From assembly GCF_010548465.1 (NCBI RefSeq), contig NZ_JAAGMD010000264.1, forward strand, positions 1-39,243: 39,243 nucleotides of DNA, read 5' to 3'. The stretch comes from Streptomyces sp. SID14436 (GTDB lineage: Bacteria; Actinomycetota; Actinomycetes; Streptomycetales; Streptomycetaceae). Positions 31,964 to 39,051 of the stretch are shown in pieces (the first letter of the stretch is position 1; every line of letters begins with the position of its first letter). The notes beneath the pieces are model-generated. The model was not told the origin of the DNA. It did no database searches and worked only from the letters and a program-made list of their open reading frames with translations. Both the position numbers and the translations under genes were made by a program.

Positions 31964-32539
31964 CTACTTGAAGAAGGCGATGCCGTCGTCCGGCATGTCG
32001 TCGGGCAGGGCCTTGGCCCAGCGCTCGACCTCCTCCGGGGTGACGACCTTCTTCAGGTGCGCCGACATGTAGGGGCGCAGCTCGACCTCGGGGGTCTGCT
32101 TCTCGCCGACCCACATCAGGTCGCTCTTGACGTACCCGTACAGCCGCTTGCCGCCGGTGTAGGGGCGGGCGGCGGGCGTGCGCGCCACCGCGTCCGTGAC
32201 CAGGTCGATCTGCGGCTTCTGGTCGGCCAGCTCGCCGTACCAGATCTCGATGACGCCGTCGTCGCGGGTCATCGTCACCTCGACCTTGCGGCCGGAGTCG
32301 ATCCGCCAGAAGCCGTGCTCGGACTCCAGCGGCCGCACCTTGTTGCCGTCGCCGTCCAGCACCCAGGTGTGGGAGGAGTACTCCAGGAAGTCCCGGCCGT
32401 CGTGGGTGAAGCTGACCTCCTGCCCGAAGTTGCACTTCTCGGCGCCGGGGAAGTCGTGCACGCCCGCACCCGCCCAGTTGCCCAGCAGGAAGGCGAGCGG
32501 GACGAGGTCCTTGTGGAGGTCGGACGGGATCTCGATCAT
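31964..32539 (-). CDS. Nitrobindin-family heme-binding beta-barrel (FABP-like, DUF1794)
   Basis: A 191-aa cytoplasmic beta-barrel. G20-N-W-A-G-A-G26 is the GxWxGxG signature of nitrobindins, and His161 in RPYMSAHLKKVV is the candidate proximal heme ligand. FLEYSSHTWVLD and ESEHGFWRID fit the barrel strands. Members bind heme b without a covered distal side and can isomerise peroxynitrite; others were annotated as fatty-acid-binding-like. The start is supported by AGGA about 10 nt upstream. It lies 31 bases behind a 32-aa membrane peptide gene and likely shares its promoter. Confidence 0.85.
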   Translation of the reverse strand: MIEIPSDLHKDLVPLAFLLGNWAGAGVHDFPGAEKCNFGQEVSFTHDGRDFLEYSSHTWVLDGDGNKVRPLESEHGFWRIDSGRKVEVTMTRDDGVIEIWYGELADQKPQIDLVTDAVARTPAARPYTGGKRLYGYVKSDLMWVGEKQTPEVELRPYMSAHLKKVVTPEEVERWAKALPDDMPDDGIAFFK

Positions 32540-32570
32540 GAGAGGCAGTTCCTGGACGTGGTCGGGCAGG

Positions 32571-32669
32571 TCAGCGCTGGCCCTGGTACAGCTTCTTCAC
32601 GGTCAGCCCGGCGAAGGCGAGTACGCCGACGGCGACCAGGACCAGCAGGGCTTCGAAGAAGATAACCAC
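32571..32669 (-). CDS. 32-aa small membrane protein upstream of nitrobindin
   Basis: GTG at 32669 preceded by AAGGAG 6 nt upstream; translation gives MVIFFEALLVLVAVGVLAFA followed by GLTVKKLYQGQR. One transmembrane helix with a short basic cytoplasmic or exported tail, an early Glu at position 6, and full G/C-ending codon use. The ribosome binding site, codon bias and position between a terminator (32706-32742) and the nitrobindin gene make it a convincing small gene. Function unknown; it could also act as a translated leader. Confidence 0.7.
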   Translation of the reverse strand: MVIFFEALLVLVAVGVLAFAGLTVKKLYQGQR

Positions 32670-32705
32670 GGGGTGCTCCTTGAGCGGGGGGTGCGGTTGT
32701 GCACA

Positions 32706-32742
32706 GGACCGGGCCCCAGCTTACGCGGCCGGGGCCCGGTCC
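32706..32742 (-). terminator. Hairpin terminator of the three-gene membrane protein operon
   Basis: GGACCGGGCCCC (32706-32717) is perfectly complementary to GGGGCCCGGTCC (32731-32742), with a 13-nt loop. It follows the stop at 32771 on the minus strand. Confidence 0.85.
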
Positions 32743-32770
32743 TTCGTGTGAGGTCTCCCCTCCCGGCCGG

Positions 32771-33832
32771 TCAGCTCAGCAGCTGGCTCTGCAGCGTCAC
32801 CGTCTGCTGGAAGGGCAGCGCCGCCGCGGTGCCCTTGCGGGACTGGACGATCAGGGCGACGACGTCCCCGGAGCGGACGTACGCCTGCCGCACGTGTTCC
32901 GCGCCGCGCGGCTTCACCTCGTCGTAGGAGTAGCGGGACACCCCGCGGGGATCCGCGGCCGAGGGGTGGTCGTCGTCGTACTGGACGTGCTCCGCGCCGG
33001 TGAGGGCGTACGAGGGCGACCCGTAGGCGACGAACTTCCCGAAGACCGCGTCGCCCACCTCGGCCGTGGCGAACCGCAGGAGGTAGATGCGGGTACGGGT
33101 GCCGTCCCCGGTCGTCCAGCCGCGCGCCGCCGCGTGCCGCAGGCCGTGGTCGGTCATCAGCTGCCCGGCCTCGGTCCGGTCCTTCTTCTCCGCGAACACG
33201 GCGGTAAAGTCCTCGGTGGACAGCCAGCCGTCCTTGCCGCGCAGCGCCTTGTCCTCCGTGGCCCCCGCGGGCGCGGGCAGCAGCAGGGCCCTCAGGTCGG
33301 CCGCGTGGCCGCTCGCCGGGTCCTCGGAGTCGTACGGGCGGGCGCCGGCGGGCAGGGGCGGCTTGGTGATCCGCGGGTAGTCCCAGCGGCCGTCGGACTC
33401 GGTGGCGAGGCCGGGGACGTCCGTGCGCTCCATACGCGTGATCCCGTACGCGGTCCCCGCGCCGAGCGCGGCGAACACGGTCACCACGGCGGTCCAGCGC
33501 AGGGCCGCCCGCAGCCGGCGCCGGTCCCGGAACGGGACGCGTGCGGGAGCGGCAGCCGGGGCCGCCGGGACGTCGGCGGCACCCGGCGGAACGGCCCCGG
33601 CCGCCTCGGGCGTCGCAGGTGCCTCAGGTGCCTCAGGCGCCTCAGGTGCCTCAGGCGTGTCGGGCGTCTCGGGCACCTCAGCCGCGTCCGCAGCCGGCGC
33701 CTGGTCAGCGGCCTCCACGGCCTCCGCCGGAGCCACGGCCTCCGCCGACTCGACTGCCTCCGCCGGCTCCACGGCCTCCGCCGGGTCCGTCGTCCGGTCG
33801 GCCGGATCCGTCGTCTGTGCGTGCTCGGTCAT
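32771..33832 (-). CDS. Single-pass membrane protein, operon gene 3
   Basis: 353 aa. A long acidic Ala/Pro/Glu repeat region (1-95, many EA and AP dipeptides) would be cytoplasmic. One transmembrane helix (about 108-130, LRWTAVVTVFAALGAGTAYG) leads to an extracytoplasmic domain of about 220 residues rich in charged and aromatic residues. No catalytic motif recognised. The layout matches the two genes upstream, with which it overlaps (ATGA, 33829-33832), so all three are probably made in fixed ratio and may form a complex. The DNA for the repeat region is itself repetitive (about 33600-33800). Confidence 0.8.
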   Translation of the reverse strand: MTEHAQTTDPADRTTDPAEAVEPAEAVESAEAVAPAEAVEAADQAPAADAAEVPETPDTPEAPEAPEAPEAPATPEAAGAVPPGAADVPAAPAAAPARVPFRDRRRLRAALRWTAVVTVFAALGAGTAYGITRMERTDVPGLATESDGRWDYPRITKPPLPAGARPYDSEDPASGHAADLRALLLPAPAGATEDKALRGKDGWLSTEDFTAVFAEKKDRTEAGQLMTDHGLRHAAARGWTTGDGTRTRIYLLRFATAEVGDAVFGKFVAYGSPSYALTGAEHVQYDDDHPSAADPRGVSRYSYDEVKPRGAEHVRQAYVRSGDVVALIVQSRKGTAAALPFQQTVTLQSQLLS

Positions 33833-34674
33833 ACGGCCAGCCCCGGGGTGTCGATGCGGTCCAGTTGTGCGGTGAAGAACGCCGTGACGCCCCGCCGGTC
33901 GATGGGCCCGGGCGTGTCCACGACGACGTTGACCAGGACGTCCCCCACGTGCCCCACGCAGAACGCGCCCTCCAGCCCGTCCTTCTTCGCCTTCGGGGAC
34001 AGGAAGCACCGGGCGTCCTTGTGGCCCTTGATCTTCGGGCCCTTGCGGAAGACGTCGGCGGCGGACAGGAACCGCTGGGCGGAGTCGGCCATGTCCCGCA
34101 CCGCGCTCCGGTTGCCCATCTGCTGGAGGGTGACCTCGGCCGTGAAGCCGTTGTCCTCCTCGTCGCGGGCGGGGACGGCGTAGCTCCGCAGGGCCATGCC
34201 CTTGATGTCCTGCTTCTCGACCAGCTTCTCCAGCTCGCGCTGGACGCGGCCGGGCAGGCCCTTGAGGGACTCCTTGCGCAGGGCCGTGGCCCTGGCGCCG
34301 CTGAGCTCGGTGTCGTGACCGAAGTCCCGCACGTCCGGGCCCGGGGAACGGCCCTCCTTCTCGTAGGGCAGGAGCATGGCGCTCAGGCCCTTCGGCTTCT
34401 CCGCCGCCGTCCCCGCGCCGTTCTGCTGCTTCCCCTTCTTCGCGGCCGGGAGCTTCCAGACCGGCTTGCCGGGGCTGCGGTCGGCGTCCTGGACGGTGAT
34501 CACCGTGAAGCCGATGCCGCCGGCCAGCGCACAGGCCAGCAGAACCGATCCGCCCGCGATGGCGGCCCGGCGGCTGCGCGCCCTGCGGGCCACCCGGGCG
34601 GTGAGTCCGTCGGCGGCGGGCTCCGCCACGGTCCCCTCGATGACCTCGGGGGTGTTCTCGGATGGCTCGGTCAC
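33829..34674 (-). CDS. Single-pass membrane protein, operon gene 2
   Basis: 281 aa from a GTG that overlaps the upstream stop (GTGA). A short acidic cytoplasmic tail (1-22), a basic stop (RVARRARSRRAA), one transmembrane helix (about 38-60) and a 220-residue extracytoplasmic domain with two cysteines (DARCFLSPK, GAFCVGHVG) that may form a disulfide. The ending VGDVLVNVVVDTPGPIDRRG parallels the end of gene 1 (VYVEIFVHDSGPIPKSKI), indicating a shared extracytoplasmic fold. Function unknown. Confidence 0.82.
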   Translation of the reverse strand: MTEPSENTPEVIEGTVAEPAADGLTARVARRARSRRAAIAGGSVLLACALAGGIGFTVITVQDADRSPGKPVWKLPAAKKGKQQNGAGTAAEKPKGLSAMLLPYEKEGRSPGPDVRDFGHDTELSGARATALRKESLKGLPGRVQRELEKLVEKQDIKGMALRSYAVPARDEEDNGFTAEVTLQQMGNRSAVRDMADSAQRFLSAADVFRKGPKIKGHKDARCFLSPKAKKDGLEGAFCVGHVGDVLVNVVVDTPGPIDRRGVTAFFTAQLDRIDTPGLAV

Positions 34675-35534
34675 AGCTTGCCCACCTGTCGCTTCGCCAG
34701 GTCCATGATCTTCGACTTGGGGATCGGTCCGCTGTCGTGGACGAAGATCTCGACGTAGACGTCTCCGCGCCAGGCGTGCGCCTCGGCGGTGTACAGCGGG
34801 AGGTACCCCGGCTTCCGGTCGGGGGTGTCGTGGACGTACACCGTGCCGGCGTGCTCCCCGGTGCCGGGGATGGGCCAACTGCGGGTGTCCTTCTCGCGGT
34901 TGGCCCAGTAGACGCCGTTGTCCGCCCACAGGGACGCGCCCAGGGTGTCCACCTGGCGGAACTGCGTCAGGTTGATGTAGACGCCGCCGTTCTCGCCGAA
35001 CCGCCAGGACGTCGTCGCGGAGCGGCGGAAACCGTCGGCGAGCAGGTTGGCGAAGGTGTCGGACGGCCCGTTGTACCGGCCCGCGTACGCCGAGAGGCCC
35101 ATCCAGCCGTCACGGCCCGGAGGATCCTCGACGTCCCTGGCCTTCTTCGGCCGGTCGATCAGGAACTCACGCAGGTCGCCGTCCAGCCGGATCTGACGGT
35201 CCTGGGACGCCGGCAGCGGCTCCGCCTCGCCCTTCGCCCGCGGGACGACGGGCTGGGACAGCGGTGGCAGCTCGGTGGGCGGCCGTTCGGCCTGGATCAG
35301 GTACCCGGTGCAGGTGCCGGCGACCACGCCCAGCACGGCGGCCGCCGCGATCATCAGCGTGGTCCGGCCGCGGGGCCGCCGGGCCGCCCCCGCGCCGTCG
35401 CCCGGCTCGGCCGCGTCCGCGTCCACGGGCCCGGACTCCTGGTGCTCCCCGGCGAGTTCGATCTCCCCGATCTCGCCCACCGCGCCCGTCACCGGGCCGG
35501 ATCCGGCCTTGTCGGGTCTATCGGCGTCTTCCAC
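34671..35534 (-). CDS. Single-pass membrane protein, operon gene 1
   Basis: 287 aa. Acidic disordered cytoplasmic part (1-55), transmembrane helix (about 58-82, TLMIAAAAVLGVVAGTCTGY), then a 200-residue outer domain (LREFLIDRPKKARDV, GPSDTFANLLADGFRRSATT, VDTLGASLWADN). ATG 35534 starts the operon; the promoter should be in 35535-35644, which it shares with the divergent DsrE gene. Conserved in Streptomyces by recollection but uncharacterised. Confidence 0.82.
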   Translation of the reverse strand: MEDADRPDKAGSGPVTGAVGEIGEIELAGEHQESGPVDADAAEPGDGAGAARRPRGRTTLMIAAAAVLGVVAGTCTGYLIQAERPPTELPPLSQPVVPRAKGEAEPLPASQDRQIRLDGDLREFLIDRPKKARDVEDPPGRDGWMGLSAYAGRYNGPSDTFANLLADGFRRSATTSWRFGENGGVYINLTQFRQVDTLGASLWADNGVYWANREKDTRSWPIPGTGEHAGTVYVHDTPDRKPGYLPLYTAEAHAWRGDVYVEIFVHDSGPIPKSKIMDLAKRQVGKL

Positions 35535-35644
35535 ACAGTCCCCCTCAGAACGTTCAGAACGTGAAGGGCGCGTTCCGTATCGCGCCCCCCAGGAGACTCC
35601 TACGTCACACCGGTAGTTGTAGGCGGGGTGATTACGATTCAGCC

Positions 35645-36007
35645 ATGGCGAAGAAGCTCGTGATCAAGGTGACAGCGGGGGCCGATGCCCCCGAACGCTG
35701 CTCGCAGGCCTTCACGGTGGCGGCGGTGGCCGTGGCCAGCGGGGTGGAGGTGTCGCTGTGGCTGACCGGGGAGTCCGCGTGGTTCGCGCTCCCGGGCCGG
35801 GCCGCCGAGTTCGAGCTGCCGCACGCCGCCCCGCTGCCCGACCTGCTCGACTCGCTCCTGGCGGGCGGCCGCGTGACCCTGTGCACGCAGTGCGCGGCCC
35901 GGCGCGACATCACGGAGAAGGACGTTTTGGAGGGTGTCCGCATCGCGGGCGCGCAGGTGTTCGTGCAGGAGGCCCTGGCCGACGGCACCCAGGCGCTCGT
36001 CTACTGA
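35645..36007 (+). CDS. DsrE-family protein
   Basis: A 120-aa soluble alpha/beta protein of the DsrE/F-like fold. KLVIKVTAGADAPERCSQAF is strand 1 and the nucleotide-like loop, VAVASGVEVSLWLTGES the second strand, and LCTQCAARRDITEKDVLEGV carries a CxxC pair in the place where sulfur-carrier Cys residues occur in DsrE relatives. It may handle sulfur or act as a small adaptor; proximity to the cysA operon (1.6 kb away) is suggestive only. ATG 35645 lies 6 nt after TACGAT, so probably leaderless. Confidence 0.85.
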   Translation: MAKKLVIKVTAGADAPERCSQAFTVAAVAVASGVEVSLWLTGESAWFALPGRAAEFELPHAAPLPDLLDSLLAGGRVTLCTQCAARRDITEKDVLEGVRIAGAQVFVQEALADGTQALVY

Positions 36008-36035
36008 GACGCCCGCCCACCCACCGGGCGGCGCC

Positions 36036-36296
36036 TCACCGGGGCCGCTTCTTGCCGTCGAGCTCGTCCCACCACTCGTCCGACTGCGGGTCGCCCGAGG
36101 GGTCGTCCCACCAGCGGTCGTCCGGGCCGCGCCGGTTGGCGATCATCGCGGCGACCGGCGGGATGACCATGGCGACGACGCACATGCCCACGGCGACCGG
36201 CACCGACCAGAGCCGCACGACGGCCCAGGCCAGGACGAAGAGCGCGATGCACGTGCCCATCAGGGCGAAGTAGACGTGCCGCCTGCGCGCGTACAT
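36036..36296 (-). CDS. DUF3099 family membrane protein
   Basis: 86 aa with two transmembrane helices (about 8-27 and 30-52) after a basic start MYARRRHVYF, and an acidic Trp-rich tail (DDRWWDDPSGDP, DEWWDEL). This matches the actinobacterial DUF3099 pattern. ATG 36296 follows TACGCT by 6 nt, another leaderless arrangement. Convergent with DsrE. No role known. Confidence 0.82.
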   Translation of the reverse strand: MYARRRHVYFALMGTCIALFVLAWAVVRLWSVPVAVGMCVVAMVIPPVAAMIANRRGPDDRWWDDPSGDPQSDEWWDELDGKKRPR

Positions 36297-36311
36297 GTTT
36301 CCAGCGTAGGT

Positions 36312-36351
36312 CCGATCGGCCCGCCCGGCGCAGGGCGGGCGGGCCGATCGG
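36312..36351. terminator. 16-bp perfect hairpin upstream of the DUF3099 gene
   Basis: Bases 36312-36327 pair with 36336-36351 around an 8-nt loop. It covers the place where the -35 region of the DUF3099 promoter should be. It probably stops transcription arriving from DUF1416, but might be an operator. Confidence 0.65.
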
Positions 36352-36381
36352 GCAGCGCCCAGCGGGGCGTCCGGGCATGCC

Positions 36382-36426
36382 GAAGGGCCGCACCCCGGGT
36401 GTCCAACCCGTGGGATGCGGCCCTTC
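36382..36426 (-). terminator. Terminator of the cysA-DUF1416 operon
   Basis: GAAGGGCCGCA (36382-36392) pairs with TGCGGCCCTTC (36416-36426), with an inner GGGT/ACCC hairpin. It lies 57 bases past the DUF1416 stop. Confidence 0.85.
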
Positions 36427-36482
36427 AGCCGTCACGTGCCCCGAGGAACGCGGCCGGGCGGCCGGGCTCCCGCCGGAGGCCG

Positions 36483-36770
36483 TCAGACCGCGATCGCGAC
36501 CTCGGCCAGACCGCCCTGCTGGGCGACGACCGTGCGGTCGGCGGTGCCGCCGGGCACCAGCGCACGGAGGGTCCAGGTGCCCTCGGCCGCGTAGAAGCGG
36601 AACTGACCGGTGGCGGAGGTCGGCACCTCCGCGGTGAACTCGCCGGTCGAGTCCAGCAGACGGACGTAGCCCGTCACCGGCTCGCCGTCGCGGGTCACCT
36701 GGCCCTGGATGGTGGTCTCACCGGGCTTGATCGTCGAGGCGTCCGGGCCGCCGGCCTTCGCACCGCACAT
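36483..36770 (-). CDS. DUF1416 protein, cysA partner
   Basis: A 95-aa beta-sandwich protein beginning MCGAKAGGPD and containing TIQGQVTRDGEPVTGYVRLL and GTWTLRALVPGG, the DUF1416 pattern. It is almost always encoded directly behind cysA-type sulfurtransferase genes in actinobacteria, so a role in sulfur handling is likely but unproven. Starts 44 bases after the cysA stop with AGGAG 7 nt before the ATG. Confidence 0.92.
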   Translation of the reverse strand: MCGAKAGGPDASTIKPGETTIQGQVTRDGEPVTGYVRLLDSTGEFTAEVPTSATGQFRFYAAEGTWTLRALVPGGTADRTVVAQQGGLAEVAIAV

Positions 36771-36814
36771 GTGTCAACTCCTGAAGGGGTCTGGAGAGGT
36801 CGGTCGGGTGGGAC

Positions 36815-37660
36815 TTACTTGGCGGGGCCGAGCTCGATCGGCACGCCGACCAGGGAGCCGTACTCGGTCCAGGAGCCGTCGTAGTTCTTGACGTTCTCCA
36901 CGCCGAGCAGCTCGTGCAGCACGAACCAGGACAGCGCGGAGCGCTCACCGATGCGGCACAGGGCGATGGTGTCCTTGGCGAGGTCGACCTGCTCGTCCTC
37001 GTAGAGCTTCTTCAGCTCCTCGTCGGACTTGAAGGTGCCGTCGTCGTTGGCGTTCTTGGACCACGGGATGTTGCGCGAGCTCGGCACGTGGCCGGGGCGC
37101 TGCGACTGCTCCTGCGGCAGGTGGGCCGGGGCGAGCAGCTTGCCGGAGAACTCGTCGGGCGAGCGCACGTCGACGATGTTCTTCTTGCCGATCGCGTCCA
37201 CGACCTCGTCGCGGAAGGCGCGGATCGACGTGTCCTGCGGCTTGGCCTTGTAGTCGGTCTTCGGGCGCTCGGGCACCTCGTCACCGGGGACCAGCTCGCG
37301 GGCGTCCAGCTCCCACTTCTTGCGGCCGCCGTCGAGCAGCTTGACGTTCTCGTGGCCGTACAGCTTGAAGTACCAGTACGCGTACGCGGCGAACCAGTTG
37401 TTGTTGCCGCCGTAGAGGACGACGGTGTGGTCGTTGGCGATGCCCTTGTCGGACAGGAGCTTCTCGAAGCCCTCCTGGTCGACGAAGTCACGGCGGACCG
37501 GGTCCTGCAGGTCCTGGGTCCAGTCGATCCGGATGGCGTTCTTGATGTGGTTCTTCTCGTAGGCGGACGTGTCCTCGTCCACCTCGACGATGGCGATGCT
37601 GGGGTCGTCCAGGTGCTCCTGGAGCCAGTCGGCGTCGACCAGGACGTCGCTGCGGCTCAT
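36815..37660 (-). CDS. cysA: Thiosulfate sulfurtransferase (rhodanese), CysA/SseA type
   Basis: A 281-aa two-domain rhodanese. The N-terminal inactive domain (ADWLQEHLDDPSIAIVEVDE, VLYGGNNNWFAAYAYWY) precedes a catalytic domain with NIVDVRSPDEFSG and the active-site loop CRIGERSA, Cys235. It transfers sulfane sulfur from thiosulfate or 3-mercaptopyruvate to acceptors such as cyanide or thiols. GGAGGAG 6 nt upstream fixes ATG 37660. A leader peptide gene lies 131 bases upstream and may set expression by cysteine supply. Confidence 0.94.
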   Translation of the reverse strand: MSRSDVLVDADWLQEHLDDPSIAIVEVDEDTSAYEKNHIKNAIRIDWTQDLQDPVRRDFVDQEGFEKLLSDKGIANDHTVVLYGGNNNWFAAYAYWYFKLYGHENVKLLDGGRKKWELDARELVPGDEVPERPKTDYKAKPQDTSIRAFRDEVVDAIGKKNIVDVRSPDEFSGKLLAPAHLPQEQSQRPGHVPSSRNIPWSKNANDDGTFKSDEELKKLYEDEQVDLAKDTIALCRIGERSALSWFVLHELLGVENVKNYDGSWTEYGSLVGVPIELGPAK

Positions 37661-37770
37661 GCTTTTCTCCTCCGGGGCAGTTGCGGCGGGGCGTGCGGGG
37701 TGAGGCAGGGCGCACGGCGGTACGGGCGCCGGGCGCGGGGGTGCCCTTCAGCAGGGCGAGGGGGAACGCG

Positions 37771-37788
37771 GACGTCGACGACGACGTC
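37771..37788 (-). promoter_or_regulatory. Hairpin immediately after the leader peptide stop
   Basis: GACGTCG-ACGA-CGACGTC forms a perfect 7-bp stem with a 4-nt loop, 4 bases past the leader stop in the cysA 5' region. Candidate attenuation or stalling element. Confidence 0.55.
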
Positions 37789-37791
37789 GGC

Positions 37792-37872
37792 TCAGAACGG
37801 GCGACAGAGCATGGCGGCGACACGGCACAGGTCTACTGCCCGCCGCTTCGTGAGATCCGCCTGTCGCTTCAT
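37792..37872 (-). CDS. 26-aa Cys-containing leader peptide of the cysA operon
   Basis: ATG at 37872; the product is MKRQADLTKRRAVDLCRVAA followed by MLCRPF. The VDLCRVAxxLCRP core is shared by many short actinobacterial peptides encoded upstream of sulfur-assimilation and cysteine genes. The frame is leaderless by position: TACCAT at 37880-37885 is 7 nt upstream. Cysteine codons at 16 and 23 could stall ribosomes when cysteinyl-tRNA is scarce and alter the hairpin at 37771-37788. The peptide motif is seen; the mechanism is inferred from studied mycobacterial leaders. Confidence 0.8.
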   Translation of the reverse strand: MKRQADLTKRRAVDLCRVAAMLCRPF

Positions 37873-37879
37873 GGCCCCG

Positions 37880-37909
37880 ATGGTAGGGAGAGCAGGGTGT
37901 GCGTGTCAC
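37880..37909 (-). promoter_or_regulatory. Promoter of the leader-cysA-DUF1416 operon
   Basis: On the minus strand GTGACA (37904-37909), an 18-bp spacer and TACCAT (37880-37885), a good vegetative-type promoter, 7 nt before the leader ATG. Confidence 0.65.
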
Positions 37910-38085
37910 CGGCGTGTCGCATGATGAGACACGATCGTCCGCATAGTGGGATCAGGGAGGGCTCCGGGGCCATTTCCGGCCGGTTCCGGGCCCCCCGCGG
38001 CCGGATGTGGCCGGTGTCACCTTCACTCGGCGGACGCCGTCGTCTCGCCAGTCGGACGGACGTGAACGGGCCCCCCGCGGATGCG

Positions 38086-38122
38086 GAGGGCCGCCGTCGT
38101 CGAAGGGGCCGAAGCGGCCCTC
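38086..38122 (-). terminator. Terminator after the DUF2993 gene
   Basis: GAGGGCCGC (38086-38094) pairs perfectly with GCGGCCCTC (38114-38122); 8 bases downstream of the stop at 38130. Confidence 0.75.
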
Positions 38123-38129
38123 TGCCTGC

Positions 38130-38870
38130 CTACCCGGCCAGGCGGACGTCCGAACCCTCCACCGTGATGCCCACGCCGGCCTTCGACGCCTCGACCTTGT
38201 CGAGCCGGATCCCGCCCGGCAGACCCTCGATCTTCTGCTCGAAGTCGGTGATCTGCCGGACCCGGGACTCGGCGATCGTCATCCCGCCGAACTTGGGCAG
38301 CGCGTCCGCCTTGACGCGCACGGTGTGGCCGTCCACCACGGTGACGGAGCTGAGCACGAACACCGGCTCGGGCAGCTTGGTCCCGAGCACCGTGGCCTCC
38401 ACCTCGACCTTGATCTTGCCGTTGCCGCCGTCCGACAGCCCGACCACGTTCGCGGTCACGCCGGGGGCCACCCGCTGGGGCTCCGACCGGGCGGTCTTGA
38501 GCAGTTCGTCGTAGGCGACGGTCGCGGTGCCCGTGGCGGTCGCGGCGGTGGCGGAGGAGAAGTTGCCGGAGAACTCGACGCCCTTCATGTCGGCGTGCAG
38601 ATCGGCGATGCGGATCTTCTGTCCGCCGTCCCCGGTGGTGGCCTCGTAGTCCTGGATGCCGACCTCGATGTCGTCGAGGGTGCCGCCGGCGACCTGGGTG
38701 AGGAAGGGGAAGCCCTTGATGGACACGTCGGGCGTGGAGGTGAGGTTCTCGGTGGCCTTCAGCCGGTCCGCGGCCTCGCCCTCGGCGAAGTTCACCGCGA
38801 CGCGGTCCACGATGACGAAGAGCCCGCCGAGTATCACGACGACGACGAGCAGTATTCGCAGTGCGCGCAT
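38130..38870 (-). CDS. DUF2993 (LmeA-like) phospholipid-binding protein
   Basis: 246 aa. The N-terminal hydrophobic helix (4-22, RILLVVVVILGGLFVIVDR) is a signal anchor. The rest is a beta-rich tubular domain with DVSIKGFPFLTQVAGGTLDD, a highly conserved DUF2993 segment, GVEFSGNFSSATAATATGTA and MTIAESRVRQITDFEQKIEG. Mycobacterial LmeA of this family binds phosphatidylinositol and supports lipomannan synthesis in the periplasm; the Streptomyces role is not known. ATG 38870 has GGGGGAAA upstream; ATG 38906 is less likely. Confidence 0.88.
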   Translation of the reverse strand: MRALRILLVVVVILGGLFVIVDRVAVNFAEGEAADRLKATENLTSTPDVSIKGFPFLTQVAGGTLDDIEVGIQDYEATTGDGGQKIRIADLHADMKGVEFSGNFSSATAATATGTATVAYDELLKTARSEPQRVAPGVTANVVGLSDGGNGKIKVEVEATVLGTKLPEPVFVLSSVTVVDGHTVRVKADALPKFGGMTIAESRVRQITDFEQKIEGLPGGIRLDKVEASKAGVGITVEGSDVRLAG

Positions 38871-39051
38871 GCGGTGTTTCCCCCACCTAGGCGTGTCCGA
38901 CGGCATTCCCCGACGACCGGGAGGCCGTCCAGCGCGAGCGTAACCCGCACGGGAGTGCCCTCCCGGGAATTGTGGATCACCTGTGACGCACGGGACCGCA
39001 GCCGCGCCCCGTCCCGCCCCGGGACGGAAGGCGCGGCGCGAAGGCTGCGGG

